From the NCBI GenBank assembly GCA_963796705.1, contig CAWCMK010000001.1, forward strand, positions 496,001-560,000: 64,000 bases of DNA. Direction: 5' to 3'. The position numbers were made by a program, and so were the translations under genes. Within the stretch, counting starts at the first letter, position 1, and the number at the start of each line of letters is the position of its first letter. Shown piece by piece: positions 46,642-56,153 of this stretch. The stretch is from VRUE01 sp963796705. GTDB lineage: Bacteria > Actinomycetota > Thermoleophilia > Solirubrobacterales > 70-9. The notes under the pieces are model-generated. The model ran no database searches and was not told the origin of the DNA. It saw nothing but the letters and a program-made list of their open reading frames with translations.

Positions 46642-47400
46642 GTGCTGATCGAGAAAACCGAGAACCCGCTCTGGCTCTCGAACGCATACCTGGTCGCCGA
46701 GGGGCCGGGCGGGCGCGGGGTGCTGATCGACGGCAACGACGAGCTCGGGCCGCTGCTGGAGCGGGCCGAGGACGAGCAGGTCGAGCTGACCCACATCCTC
46801 ATCACCCACCCTCACCCCGACCATATCGCCGGCCTGGCCGAGGCGCGCGAGCGGCTCGGGGGAGTTCCATTCCTCGCCCACGAGGAGGCCGCCGCGCAGA
46901 TCGAGGGCCTGGAGATCGAGCGGACGCTCGCTGACGGCGAGCGGCTTCGCAGCGGGGGGCTCGAGATCGAGGCGATCCTTACCCCCGGGCACGCCGCCGG
47001 CCACCTCTCCTTCCTCATCAACCGCAGCGACGTCTTCACCGCCGATGTCCTGTTCAAGGGGACGGTGGGGGGCACGATGGCCCCCGGCGCCAGCGGCTTC
47101 GATGACCTGCGGGCCTCGGTGATGCGCCTCATGGAGCTGCCGCCGGAGACGATCGTCCATCCCGGCCACCGTGAGCCGACGACGATCGGCGCCGAGTGGG
47201 AGGGGAATCCGTTCGTGCGGGTCTGGCGCGGGCTCGAGGAGACCGGTTCTGAGCAGGTGAGCGTCTGGGGACGGCCGGCGACGCTGAAGCTCTGGGCGCC
47301 CGACTACGACGGTGGTCACAAGGCCTGGGTCGTGTTCGGCGACGGCGACAAGGCGCAGGCGATCGTCGGCGGCTCGCAGGTCGAGCGCCCCGCGACTTGA
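46642..47400 (+). CDS. Metallo-beta-lactamase-fold hydrolase
   Basis: A 252-residue MBL protein, GTG start 4 bases after the hydrolase gene. Zinc motif THPHPDHIAGL (residues about 53-63), then the H of TPGHAAGHLSF, the Asp of FTADVLFKG, and His of IVHPGHREPT. It resembles glyoxalase-II-like thioester hydrolases, but the substrate is open. Last gene of the 43.5-47.4 kb operon. Confidence 0.88.
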   Translation: MLIEKTENPLWLSNAYLVAEGPGGRGVLIDGNDELGPLLERAEDEQVELTHILITHPHPDHIAGLAEARERLGGVPFLAHEEAAAQIEGLEIERTLADGERLRSGGLEIEAILTPGHAAGHLSFLINRSDVFTADVLFKGTVGGTMAPGASGFDDLRASVMRLMELPPETIVHPGHREPTTIGAEWEGNPFVRVWRGLEETGSEQVSVWGRPATLKLWAPDYDGGHKAWVVFGDGDKAQAIVGGSQVERPAT

Positions 47401-47479
47401 GTCCGGGAGGCATTTCTGGACAGATATGCGATGCCGAGAAGCTGACAGGACGCTGGCCGTCCACTAAGTTGGCCCGCGA

Positions 47480-49057
47480 ATGCATCCGCTCGCGGCCCTC
47501 GCCCTCGGCGATATCAAGAGCTTCTTCTTTGACTGGTACCCCGTCTTCGGGGTCTTCTTCATGGCGGCGCTGCTGCTCATCTTCGCCTCGCTGCTGCGCA
47601 GCACGATCGGCTCGACGAAGCCGGAAACAGTCAAGGCGAGCAGGACCAAGCCGGTCCTCTGGGAGGAGGTGCAGGGCGTCGATGCGGCCAAGGACGAGCT
47701 GATCGACGTGACCGCCTGGCTGAAGGAACCGAAGCGCTTCGCGGAGCTCGGCGCCGAGGCACCGCGCGGCGTGCTCCTCTTCGGGCCGCCCGGCACCGGA
47801 AAGACGATGCTCGCCCGCGCCGTCGCCGCCCAGGCAGGTGTCGACTTCTTCTCCGCCTCGGGCTCGAGCTTCGTCGAGATGTTCGTCGGCCGCGGCGCCG
47901 CCCGCATCCGGCGCCTCTTCAAGGAGGCCCGAAAGGCGGGCCGTGCGGTGATCTTCATCGACGAGCTCGACGCGATCGGCGGCTCACGCTCGGCGGGCGG
48001 GGGCGACGGCGGCACCAGCGAGCGCGAGCAGGCCCTCAACCAGCTGCTGGTCGAGCTGGACGGATTCGAGAGGGAGAAGGGGACGGTGATTGTGATCGCC
48101 GCGTCCAATCACGTCGACAAGCTCGACCGGGCGCTGCTGCGACCGGGGCGTTTCGACCGCCAGGTGCTGGTCGCGCCCCCCGACCGAGGTGGCCGCGAGG
48201 CGATCCTCCGCGCCCACGCCAAGGGCAAGCCCCTGGGGCCCGACCTGGACCTGCGCGACGTTGCCCGCAAGACGACCGGCATGACCGGAGCCGAACTCGC
48301 CAATGCCCTCAACGAGGGAGCGATCATCGCCGGCCGCGCCGGGCGGCAGGCGATGAGCCGCGCGGACCTCGATGAGGCCCTGCTGCGCCAATCGGTCGGC
48401 TCCCAGCAGGCGCGCGTGCTCAACGCCCGTGAGCGCCGCATCATCGCCTACCACGAGGCCGGCCATGCGCTCTGCCGTCATCTGGTCGGCGGTGACCCGC
48501 CGGAGATCCTCAGCATCATCCCGCGTGGCCCCGCGCTCGGCTTCGTCGCCACCTCGCCCGACGAGGACAGCTACCTGGAGTCGCGCGAGGACCTCCGCGG
48601 GGAGATCGTCGCGGCGCTCGGTGGTCGGGCCGCCGAGGAAGAGGTCTTTGGCACCTCCTTCTCGGGCGCGGTCGGCGACCTGGCGCGGGTCCACGCGATC
48701 TGCAAGCAGATGGTCGGCGAGTTCGGTATGGGGGTCGCACTTGACGCCGAGGGGGCTCCACCGATCGCACTGCCAACGGGCGATTACGCCCTCTCTGACC
48801 GCACCCGCCGCGACGTGGACGTCGCGGCGATGATGCTCGCACGCGACGCCCACCGGCGGGCCCGGGCGCTGCTCGCCGAGAACCGCAGGTGCCTTGACGA
48901 CCTGGCCGCCAATGCCCTGGAGCGCGAGACCCTCTCCCGCGAGGAACTGGACGAGATCTTCGCCGCCCACGGCCTCAGCCACAGCAAGGCGGCGGAGACC
49001 TCGCATGAGACGCCGACCGTGACGCTGGCCGAGCGTTCAGGCGAGGCGGCGGAGTAG
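47480..49057 (+). CDS. ftsH: FtsH-family AAA+ metalloprotease, short form
   Basis: A 525-residue protease with only one predicted membrane segment near the N-terminus (YPVFGVFFMAALLLIFASLL). It lacks the ~75-residue periplasmic domain and second helix of canonical FtsH. AAA domain: Walker A FGPPGTGKTM (about 103), Walker B FIDELDAIGG (about 157), second region of homology LLRPGRFDR. Zinc-protease motif YHEAGHALC (about 324). The C-terminus is acidic and Thr/Ser-rich. It degrades membrane or unfolded proteins using ATP. Confidence 0.93.
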   Translation: MHPLAALALGDIKSFFFDWYPVFGVFFMAALLLIFASLLRSTIGSTKPETVKASRTKPVLWEEVQGVDAAKDELIDVTAWLKEPKRFAELGAEAPRGVLLFGPPGTGKTMLARAVAAQAGVDFFSASGSSFVEMFVGRGAARIRRLFKEARKAGRAVIFIDELDAIGGSRSAGGGDGGTSEREQALNQLLVELDGFEREKGTVIVIAASNHVDKLDRALLRPGRFDRQVLVAPPDRGGREAILRAHAKGKPLGPDLDLRDVARKTTGMTGAELANALNEGAIIAGRAGRQAMSRADLDEALLRQSVGSQQARVLNARERRIIAYHEAGHALCRHLVGGDPPEILSIIPRGPALGFVATSPDEDSYLESREDLRGEIVAALGGRAAEEEVFGTSFSGAVGDLARVHAICKQMVGEFGMGVALDAEGAPPIALPTGDYALSDRTRRDVDVAAMMLARDAHRRARALLAENRRCLDDLAANALERETLSREELDEIFAAHGLSHSKAAETSHETPTVTLAERSGEAAE

Positions 49058-49071
49058 CCTTCGCGGTCAGC

Positions 49072-49965
49072 GTGACCGCGGAACGCAGAGCTACCCCCGA
49101 TCACTACTTCCTGCCCGGACGCTCGATCGCCCGGATGGTGCATGGCGAGCGCTCGGTCGGTCTCCTCTACGGTCAGCGGGCGCTCCTGATCGGGGCTCTG
49201 GAACCGCTCACCTACACGGCCACGATGCTCAGCACGCGCTCCGCCGAGCGACCCTTCCAGCGACTCGCGCGCACCGCGAAGATCCAGGAGACGATCTTCC
49301 TCGGAACCCGCGAGGAAGCCGACCGCGCCCTTGCCGCAGTGCAGCGGCTGCACGAGTCGATCGCCGGGGAGCTGCCGCAGGGCGCCGGCCCCCATCCGGC
49401 CGGGACCCGCTACTCGGCGTTTGACCCCGAGCTGATGCTCTGGACCCTGGCCGTGATCGCCGACTCTGGCCGCGCCATGTACGAAACGATGGTGCGGGCG
49501 CTGAGCGAAGCTGAGCGCGAGCGGCTCTGGCAGGACTACGTCCGCTTCGGCGAGCTCTTCGGGCTTCCCAGCAGCGAGGTTCCAACCAGCTATCGAGAGT
49601 TCAAGCGCTGGTTCTCGGAGAGTCTCGCCTCCCCGAATCTGCAGGCCACCCCGCACGCCCTCGAGATGGCGCCGCTGGTCGCATTCCAACAGCCGGTGCC
49701 GGCCCCTGCCCGTGGAAACGTCGCCCTGCAGAACCACATCATCAAGGGAACCCTGCCCCCCCGGGTGAGGGAGATCTTCGGGATCCGCTGGAGCCCCGCC
49801 CACGAGGCCAGCTTTGAGGCGATCGCCGCCTCCCACCGACGGGCCAGACGCCTCTTCCCGCGTGCGATTCGCCGCGGGCGCAACGACGTCTTCTTCGACG
49901 TCGTCACTCGCAGCGAGCGCCGACGTGGGGGAACCAGGACGCCCCCGCTGGGGCACCGCGCCTAG
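49072..49965 (+). CDS. DUF2236/MpaB-type oxygenase family protein
   Basis: A 297-residue all-helical protein, GTG start. Family marks are SIARMVHGERSVGLLYGQRALL at the start, FQRLARTAKIQETIFLGT (about 67) and a DPELMLWTLAVIADSG segment (about 125), with a His in LHESIAG. The family includes haem b-binding MpaB and latex-clearing Lcp, but the ligand residues cannot be confirmed by eye. It starts 14 bases after ftsH and overlaps the convergent secreted protein gene by 4. Confidence 0.78.
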   Translation: MTAERRATPDHYFLPGRSIARMVHGERSVGLLYGQRALLIGALEPLTYTATMLSTRSAERPFQRLARTAKIQETIFLGTREEADRALAAVQRLHESIAGELPQGAGPHPAGTRYSAFDPELMLWTLAVIADSGRAMYETMVRALSEAERERLWQDYVRFGELFGLPSSEVPTSYREFKRWFSESLASPNLQATPHALEMAPLVAFQQPVPAPARGNVALQNHIIKGTLPPRVREIFGIRWSPAHEASFEAIAASHRRARRLFPRAIRRGRNDVFFDVVTRSERRRGGTRTPPLGHRA

Positions 49966-50723
49966 CGCACTCGGCAGGATTTGATGAAGACTCCGCTGAG
50001 GTAGGTACCGTCCTTGAAGGTCGCTTCGATGCGCGCCTGAAGGTGGCCCGTTTCGCAGCGGGCGTTCACGTAGGAGTGCCTGGCGCCCCGATAGGTCCAC
50101 TTCCTGCCGATCACGAGGTGACCCGAGATCGGGATCCCGTAGCCATTGGCGATCCGCGGGATCTTTGCTTTTGTCCGATAGCCGTAGACGCCCCTGTGGA
50201 TCCTTTCGATCACGATCGGGACGATGAATGTGGTCGGCGCCGGGACCGTCGTGTAGGCGTGGGCGAGGACGGTTGGACGACCGTGGTCCGGCGGCCCGTT
50301 GAAGAGCGTGATCGGCGAGGAGACGTGGATCGGCCGGCTTTCGGGGAAGACGACCACGGCCGAGCCGCGGCCCTCGCCGACGATCGCCCCGGGGCAGACG
50401 TGGCGCGCTCCCTTGGAGGTCGTCGCTTCCAGCTTGCGTTCGGTGCAGATAGGCAGGCCGGTCGTTTCCACGGAACCGTGGCGGTCGAATTCGACGTTGA
50501 TTTCTTCCAGGACCGGGGGGAGGGCGCCGGAGACGGTCTTCACGTCGCCGCCGCCATGGATCGTGATGGGCGCATTTTCATGCTTTGGCAATCTGGTCGG
50601 GCTGAAACCGCCTTCAGCGCTGAGAATGATGTCGCCGACCCGGATCAGCCGCCCCCAGGCGGCACCGGTAAGCGCCAGTCCGAGCGTGGCGATGCCGGCG
50701 AGAACAATCAGCTTACGACTCAC
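49962..50723 (-). CDS. Secreted protein of unknown function
   Basis: A 253-residue exported protein with a signal peptide (KLIVLAGIATLGLALTGAAWG). Its beta-rich body has four cysteines (PICTERK, HVCPG, NARCETG, KSCRVR), probably two disulfides. The family pattern (external beta-sandwich, basic and Gly-rich) is common in Thermoleophilia, but no activity is known. Glutamate codons are about 12 GAA to 1 GAG while lysine is mainly AAG, the strongest example of the exported-gene codon bias here. GTG start. Confidence 0.75.
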   Translation of the reverse strand: MSRKLIVLAGIATLGLALTGAAWGRLIRVGDIILSAEGGFSPTRLPKHENAPITIHGGGDVKTVSGALPPVLEEINVEFDRHGSVETTGLPICTERKLEATTSKGARHVCPGAIVGEGRGSAVVVFPESRPIHVSSPITLFNGPPDHGRPTVLAHAYTTVPAPTTFIVPIVIERIHRGVYGYRTKAKIPRIANGYGIPISGHLVIGRKWTYRGARHSYVNARCETGHLQARIEATFKDGTYLSGVFIKSCRVR

Positions 50724-50867
50724 TCCACCCTCTCCCTTCCGAGCGAAAGCGTAGCGCCTGCCATGGCACCTGAAACCCGAACGTGTTCCGCAGCCGATCG
50801 GTGTCTTTGAGGCTGAGATTGCTTGCCGGCGGCGGGCAAGGGGCAGGGCGCCAACGCGGGGCCATTA

Positions 50868-52052
50868 TCAGATCGACGGCGGACCCGGGCGCCGCCCGAA
50901 AGCCCCCTGTCTGCCCCGTCGCAAGAGGTCACCCGCGCGCCGCAGGGGCGCTGTGAGCCACCACGAACGCGAGCCCAGGACCTCGTCGAGCCGTCGCTGC
51001 AGGTCGGCGGCCCGATCGCGCTCGGCTTCACGATCGTCCCGCACCCGCAGGAGTTCGGTTTCGATCCCGATCGTGCTCGCCGTCGCTCGAGCCTCGGCGC
51101 GGACCATCAGAGCGAGCGTCTCGAGGCTATCCTCCGGGCGCGGTGCGGTGCCCTCCTCGAGCAGCCCCAGCAGCGCCTCGGCGTGTTCGGTCGCTGAGTG
51201 ATGCAACCTGACCAGGTCGAAGCAGATCGCGCCGAGCTCCGGCCGATAGGCGGTGAAATCAGCGCGCAGGCGATCGCCGTCGATGATGTCCTCGGTCGCC
51301 TTGCCCGCGAAGCCGTCGGCCTCCAGCGCGGAGTAGCTCTCGGCGGTGACCCATCCATCCCCGCCCGCGTAGTCCCAGACGTATCCGGCGCAGCCCATCG
51401 CCATCCCCTCGAGGACCGAGCGCCCGTATCCGACGACGATGTCGGCGCCCGCGAGTGCCACCTCGGGCGCCAGGGTCGGGGTCGCCGGGCTGCCGAGCTG
51501 GGTCAGCTCGAAGCCGAGCTCGGCGCAGACCTGCGCGAGGATCCGCTGACGCGGTCCGTCGAGCCGGTTGCCGAGGGCGACGACCCGTCGTGTGCTTCGA
51601 CCGCTCGCGGGCCGTGGGATGAAGCGTTCGATGTCGATCGGCTGGCGCAGCCGCACCAGCTCGGGCTTGGAGGCGAGCGCGGCGAGGTGGCGCGCGGTAC
51701 GGTCGTTGAAGACGATGACCTGCGGAGCGGGCCTCAGTTGGACCGGTGGATGCTCGAATGGGGCGAGGCCGTGCGTGGCGAACACCTGAGGCAGGTCCGG
51801 TCGCCGGTCGGCGACCAGGTAGGCGCTGGCCGAGTCCTGGGCGAGCACCACGTCGATCCCGTCGAGGTCCGGGACCCTTCCGCCAATCAGGCGAAGCCCC
51901 CGAGCCGCCGCCATCTCGCGGCCATCGGAGTTCGACAGCGGCGCGTAGATCGTGACCGGGTGGCCGAGCCGCTCGAGCTGGAGGGCGACGGTCGCGGTGT
52001 AGGTCTCGGTTCCGCCGAGCCCGAAGTGCGCCAGGGTGATCAGGATCCGCAT
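50868..52052 (-). CDS. Glycosyltransferase family 4-like
   Basis: A 394-residue GT-B glycosyltransferase. The N-terminal acceptor domain begins MRILITLAHFGLGGTETYTA. The donor domain includes VVALGNRLDGPRQRILAQV and the nucleotide-sugar loop IVVGYGRSVLEGMAMGCAGYV with the conserved Glu. The C-terminus has a coiled-coil-like helical stretch (about 320-370) and a basic end. It probably adds sugars to a surface polysaccharide. Divergent from murT, only 11 bases between starts. Confidence 0.85.
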   Translation of the reverse strand: MRILITLAHFGLGGTETYTATVALQLERLGHPVTIYAPLSNSDGREMAAARGLRLIGGRVPDLDGIDVVLAQDSASAYLVADRRPDLPQVFATHGLAPFEHPPVQLRPAPQVIVFNDRTARHLAALASKPELVRLRQPIDIERFIPRPASGRSTRRVVALGNRLDGPRQRILAQVCAELGFELTQLGSPATPTLAPEVALAGADIVVGYGRSVLEGMAMGCAGYVWDYAGGDGWVTAESYSALEADGFAGKATEDIIDGDRLRADFTAYRPELGAICFDLVRLHHSATEHAEALLGLLEEGTAPRPEDSLETLALMVRAEARATASTIGIETELLRVRDDREAERDRAADLQRRLDEVLGSRSWWLTAPLRRAGDLLRRGRQGAFGRRPGPPSI

Positions 52053-52063
52053 CGGTTACTCCG

Positions 52064-53590
52064 GTGAAGCCTTCCCAACGCGACCGACTCCTGCGCCGGG
52101 CGTGGGGCCTTGATCCCTCCGGCACCGAGGTCGCGGTCCTCTCGCGAATCGCGCGAGAAATCGGGGTCGTGCAGGGTAGTTGGGCATCGGCGCCGACCAA
52201 TTTCCCATATACGCTCAGAAATCTCGCCGCCGCCGCCGGGCGCACCTCGCGCGCACGCGGTGGCGGAGGGACCAGCTTCCCCGGTGAGATCGTCCTTCGC
52301 CGGGCTCCCGATGCGCTGCGCCAGCTGGGCGCTGGACTGCGAAGGATCGTGCTCGTCTCGGGCACCAACGGCAAGACGACGACCGCGTCGATGATCGCCG
52401 CGGTTCTTACCGAGGCGGGGCACCGCGTGGCTCACAACCGAGCCGGCGCCAACCTGCCGGCGGGCGTCGCAACCGCTCTTCTCGATCAGTCTGGCGAGAT
52501 CGGCGTCTTTGAGGTCGACGAGGCCTGGCTGCCGCTGGTCGCGGCGGAGCTCTCGCCGACCGTGATCGTGCTCGGGAACCTGTTCCGTGACCGGCTCGAC
52601 GCCTACGGAGAGCTCGAGGCGTTGGCCCGGGCCTGGCGGGAGATGATCGGAAGTGGGCTTTCCTCCACCTTCCTGCTCAATTCCGACGATCCCTCGATCG
52701 CCGGCCTGGGCCAGGCGCGCGGCGCCGCCGAACCCCGGGCCTCGTTCTTCGGCGTCGCTGACAGGATGCTGGCCCTGGCCGATGGCGAGGAGGCATCCGA
52801 CGCGCTCCGCTGCCGGGACTGCGAGCAGCCGCTCAGCTTCGGCGCGCGGCTGCTGAGCCACCTCGGGCACTACGCCTGTGAGACCTGCGGCACCAGCCGG
52901 CCCCGACCCGAGACCGAGGCCCACGAAATCCATCTCAACGGGGTCTCGGGTTCGCGATTCTGCATCGAGGGTCCGCGAGCTCGCCTCCGCGTCGAGCTGG
53001 GGCTGCCGGGCCTCTACAACGTCTACAACGCGCTCGCCGCCGCCGCGACCGGGCTCGAGCTCGGCGTCGAGCCGGCCGCGATCGCCCGCGGCCTGGCCGC
53101 CTTCGAGCCGGTTTTCGGTCGCGGTCAGCGGGTCCGCTGGGGATCCACCGAGCTGCTCGTGATGCTGATGAAGAACCCGGCCGGCGCAAACGAGTTGATC
53201 AGGACCCTGCAGGCGGATGGTGAACCGCGGTTGAACCTCCTGATCGCACTCAACGACAGGCCCCCCGACGGCCGCGACATATCCTGGATCTGGGACGCCG
53301 ACTTCGAGGCTCTGCGGAGCAGGGTCGGTCTCGCGGTCTGCAGCGGGATTCGCGCCGCCGAGCTGGCCCTGCGGCTCAAATACGCCGGCTGGCCACGCAC
53401 CCGGATCTCGGTGGAGCCGGGGATCGCGGCGGCGATTGAGCGCGGGATCGGAACCACCCGCGGTCGCCTCACCGTGCTGCCGACCTACACCGCTCTACTG
53501 GAGGTTCACGAGGAGCTGGCCTCGCGCGGCCTGACCCGCCCGTTCTGGCACGGGGCTGCCGGATCGGTGCCGGCCCAGGGCTCGCCGTAG
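52064..53590 (+). CDS. murT: MurT-type lipid II isoglutaminyl synthase subunit
   Basis: A 508-residue Mur-ligase-like protein, GTG start. P-loop LVSGTNGKTTTASMI (about residues 97-111), FEVDEAWLP, and the Cys4 zinc ribbon insertion CRDC to CETC (about 249-275) that marks MurT. The C-terminal MurT/DUF1727 domain has LLIALNDRPPDGRDISWIWD and LPTYTALLEVHEEL. With GatD it amidates the D-Glu of lipid II. GatD normally follows murT; here the next gene is on the other strand and no GatD is in the window. Confidence 0.92.
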   Translation: MKPSQRDRLLRRAWGLDPSGTEVAVLSRIAREIGVVQGSWASAPTNFPYTLRNLAAAAGRTSRARGGGGTSFPGEIVLRRAPDALRQLGAGLRRIVLVSGTNGKTTTASMIAAVLTEAGHRVAHNRAGANLPAGVATALLDQSGEIGVFEVDEAWLPLVAAELSPTVIVLGNLFRDRLDAYGELEALARAWREMIGSGLSSTFLLNSDDPSIAGLGQARGAAEPRASFFGVADRMLALADGEEASDALRCRDCEQPLSFGARLLSHLGHYACETCGTSRPRPETEAHEIHLNGVSGSRFCIEGPRARLRVELGLPGLYNVYNALAAAATGLELGVEPAAIARGLAAFEPVFGRGQRVRWGSTELLVMLMKNPAGANELIRTLQADGEPRLNLLIALNDRPPDGRDISWIWDADFEALRSRVGLAVCSGIRAAELALRLKYAGWPRTRISVEPGIAAAIERGIGTTRGRLTVLPTYTALLEVHEELASRGLTRPFWHGAAGSVPAQGSP

Positions 53591-55063
53591 GGCGCCACGG
53601 TCATCGGCCTTGCCGTCATTGACGGACTCGACCTGGTTGCCGCGCCCCATGACGGCGACCACGTCCCCGGGCAGGGCCTCGCGGAGGGCCAGATCGATCG
53701 CCCCTTCGCGGTCCGCGAGGACCGTCAGCTCAGCACCAGCGACGGAGCTGGCGCCGGCGATCATCGGCTCCAAGGTCCGCACGGGGGCCTTCGGGCGAAA
53801 GCTGCCGACGGTCAGTATCAGCCGATCACAGAGCCTCCGGGCGGCGCTGCCGGTGGCCCGGCGGTGTGCGGGGTCCGGCGCCCCGAGCACACCGAGCACC
53901 GCATGCAGGCGCGCGCCGGGGCTCATGCCGCGGCGTACGGCGCTGAGGAATTGCTCGACGGCATCGGCGGAGGCGGCGGTGTCGAGAATCACATCGCACG
54001 GCTGATCCCCGGCGATGTGCTCGAAGCGCCCGATCGCGCCGGGGTGGGCGGCCAGCATCTCGCTCAGCGTGTTCCGATCACAGCCGAGCTGATCGGCGAG
54101 GGCGGTAACGGCGGCGACATTTCGGGCGTTGTAGAAGCCCGGCAGCCGCGTCTCCAAGCTGAGGGCGCCGCTCGGCGTATCGAGCTCGAGGCGGGCGCGG
54201 CGCAGGTCCCAGCGAGCCTTGCCGATCCTGTAGTCAGCTCTCGAATCGAGACCGATCCGAATCACCTCACCGCCGGCCCGCTCGATCTCCCGCGCCAGCT
54301 CCTGGCCAAACTCGCCAATCGTGTCGATCACCGCGAGCCGCACGACCGACTCACCTCTGATGAACATGCTCCGCTTCACCTCTCCGTAGCGGCGCATGCT
54401 GCCGTGCCGCTGCAGGTGATCGTGGCTGAGATTGGTGAAGACGCCGACCTCCGGTACCAGGGCCGAGCAGCCTTCAAGCTGGAAGCTCGATATCTCACAG
54501 ACGATCAGATCGGGGTCCCCCGCCACGGCCGACAGCGGCGGTGCCGTGTCCGCGTTCCCCGCCAGCACCGCCTCAAGGCCAGCACGCGAGAGCGCCGCGG
54601 CGGCCAGGGTCGCGGTCGTCGTCTTGCCGTTCGTACCGGTCACTCCGATAAGCGGCGCGGCATGTTGTCGCCAACCGAGCTCGAGCTCGTCAAGCACCTC
54701 AATGCCCTCACCTGCGGCCCATTTGAGCAGCGTCGTACCCGGTGGCACACCTGGACTCTTGATCACGGTCTGGGGCCGCGGACCGAGTTCGTCAGGCTCG
54801 ACGTCTCCCAGCCGGACGCTTGCCCCGAGCGCCGTCAGTTCCCGCCGTACCCGCTTCGGGACCGCCACCGGGTGCTGGTCGAGCGCGACGATCGGCTCAC
54901 CCGGCGCGATCCGGTGCAGTGATTTGATCGCCGCCCGGCCCGCTTCGCCCAACCCGAGCACGAGGTAGGGGCCCTTCGAAATCCCTGGCCTGGGTTCCCG
55001 CCGAAGGCCCGTTGGGCCCGGCGCCGCCGGGGTCCGACGATCAGGCTTGCTGGACGATGTCAC
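53495..55063 (-). CDS. Mur ligase family protein (MurD-like)
   Basis: About 522 residues from GTG 55063 (the frame is open upstream but unlike the family). The N-terminal Rossmann-like UDP-binding domain starts LVLGLGEAGRAAI (about 45). The P-loop is IGVTGTNGKTTTATL (about 150), then ISSFQLEGCSALVPEVGV and FTNLSHDHLQRHG. The C-terminal domain has HAVLGVLGAPDP and DVVAVMGRGNQVES, which is more MurE-like at the end. It likely adds an amino acid to the UDP-MurNAc precursor. It overlaps the convergent murT end by 96 bases. Confidence 0.82.
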   Translation of the reverse strand: MTSSSKPDRRTPAAPGPTGLRREPRPGISKGPYLVLGLGEAGRAAIKSLHRIAPGEPIVALDQHPVAVPKRVRRELTALGASVRLGDVEPDELGPRPQTVIKSPGVPPGTTLLKWAAGEGIEVLDELELGWRQHAAPLIGVTGTNGKTTTATLAAAALSRAGLEAVLAGNADTAPPLSAVAGDPDLIVCEISSFQLEGCSALVPEVGVFTNLSHDHLQRHGSMRRYGEVKRSMFIRGESVVRLAVIDTIGEFGQELAREIERAGGEVIRIGLDSRADYRIGKARWDLRRARLELDTPSGALSLETRLPGFYNARNVAAVTALADQLGCDRNTLSEMLAAHPGAIGRFEHIAGDQPCDVILDTAASADAVEQFLSAVRRGMSPGARLHAVLGVLGAPDPAHRRATGSAARRLCDRLILTVGSFRPKAPVRTLEPMIAGASSVAGAELTVLADREGAIDLALREALPGDVVAVMGRGNQVESVNDGKADDRGALRRALGRHRSGSPVPERAGQAARGQLLVNLQ

Positions 55064-55169
55064 GGAGCGGCGATGGATGGCAGTTCGGACCCCTCCCGGG
55101 ACGATCGATCGTATTCGGCACCTCGACCCCGAGTCAACCGGACTCCCCGGTACGCCCGCCTGCTGGGAG

Positions 55170-56153
55170 CTAGTCCTGAGAGGCCCCGGGCGGCAGGCCG
55201 TCGTCTCGCCAGGGAAGGTGCGCCCTCTCGAGCGCCCGGGCGCGGTCTGAGGCGTAGGCGTCGCAGAGCACCTCGTCTCGCATCGCAAACCGCACCCCGG
55301 CCCGCAGCATTCGCTCGGCCAGCCACCAGTCTCCCGGGAGCCCGAGGTCAGCGGCAAGAAGCTGCCTTCCGAAGAAACCGAGCCCCGCGTGGTACATGCC
55401 AGCGACCCAGCAGAAGCGCCCGTTGCGGGGAGGGAACTCGCAGAGCTCCCAGCTGTCCTCACCCATGTGTTGGCGGACCTGTCCGTAGACCGCCTCGGCC
55501 TCGCTCTCGCGGGCCAGCTCGAGGAGCGCCGCGAGGCACCCCGGGCGCATCGCGTCATCGTCGTCGAACTCCACGACCCAGCGCCCGCGCGCGGCGCCAA
55601 CCGCCGCGTTGCGGGCTCGAGTTGCCCCCACCAACCAGAGCCTCACCGGGTCATCGGTCCAGGCCGCACGCGGCCCCAGGTCCAGGTAGCGGACCCGCTC
55701 ATCGCCGAGGGCCGCCAGCGCCGCGGCGGTCTCCGGCGGGGCGCCGTCACCGGCGACAATCACCTCCAGCTCACCGTAGCCCTGCTCGAGGATCGAGGGC
55801 AACGAGCGCGAGATCAGCTCCGGACGGCCGATGGTGGCGACGGTGACGCTGATCAACGGCGCCGCCTCACTCCAGGCGAGGCGGTAATCGGGGCTCTCCC
55901 GGAGAGCCCGCAACAGGTCGCGGTTGCGGTCCTCCCCCGCCCCCAGGGCCCGCAGCGCCTCGTGCAGATCCCCCTCGAATGCTCCCTGCCGGGAGCCGAG
56001 CTGCTCGAGCCTCGCCTCGATCGCGGCGGCCCGGCCATCGAGCGACTCGAGCTGCCGCGCGAGCTCCTCGAGGATCGGGTAGGGACCGTGGCGGCGGCGG
56101 CTCAGGGCCTCGCGCACGCGGCTGATGCTCCAGGGCCGGCGGGCGCCGCTCAT
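55170..56153 (-). CDS. Glycosyltransferase family 2 with N-terminal helical region
   Basis: A 327-residue protein. Residues 25-95 are helical and probably coiled-coil (ILEELARQLESLDGRAAAIE). The GT-A domain begins ISVTVATIGRPELISRSLPS (about 100) and has the metal-binding acidic cluster WVVEFDDDDAMRPG (about 205). It should transfer a sugar in polysaccharide assembly. ATG 56153 overlaps the acetyltransferase stop by ATGA, so the two act together. Confidence 0.87.
   Translation of the reverse strand: MSGARRPWSISRVREALSRRRHGPYPILEELARQLESLDGRAAAIEARLEQLGSRQGAFEGDLHEALRALGAGEDRNRDLLRALRESPDYRLAWSEAAPLISVTVATIGRPELISRSLPSILEQGYGELEVIVAGDGAPPETAAALAALGDERVRYLDLGPRAAWTDDPVRLWLVGATRARNAAVGAARGRWVVEFDDDDAMRPGCLAALLELARESEAEAVYGQVRQHMGEDSWELCEFPPRNGRFCWVAGMYHAGLGFFGRQLLAADLGLPGDWWLAERMLRAGVRFAMRDEVLCDAYASDRARALERAHLPWRDDGLPPGASQD

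Noticed and set aside
48784..50100. 438-residue minus-strand frame over the ftsH end and DUF2236 gene
   Set aside because: Antisense shadow; the plus-strand genes have full motif sets.
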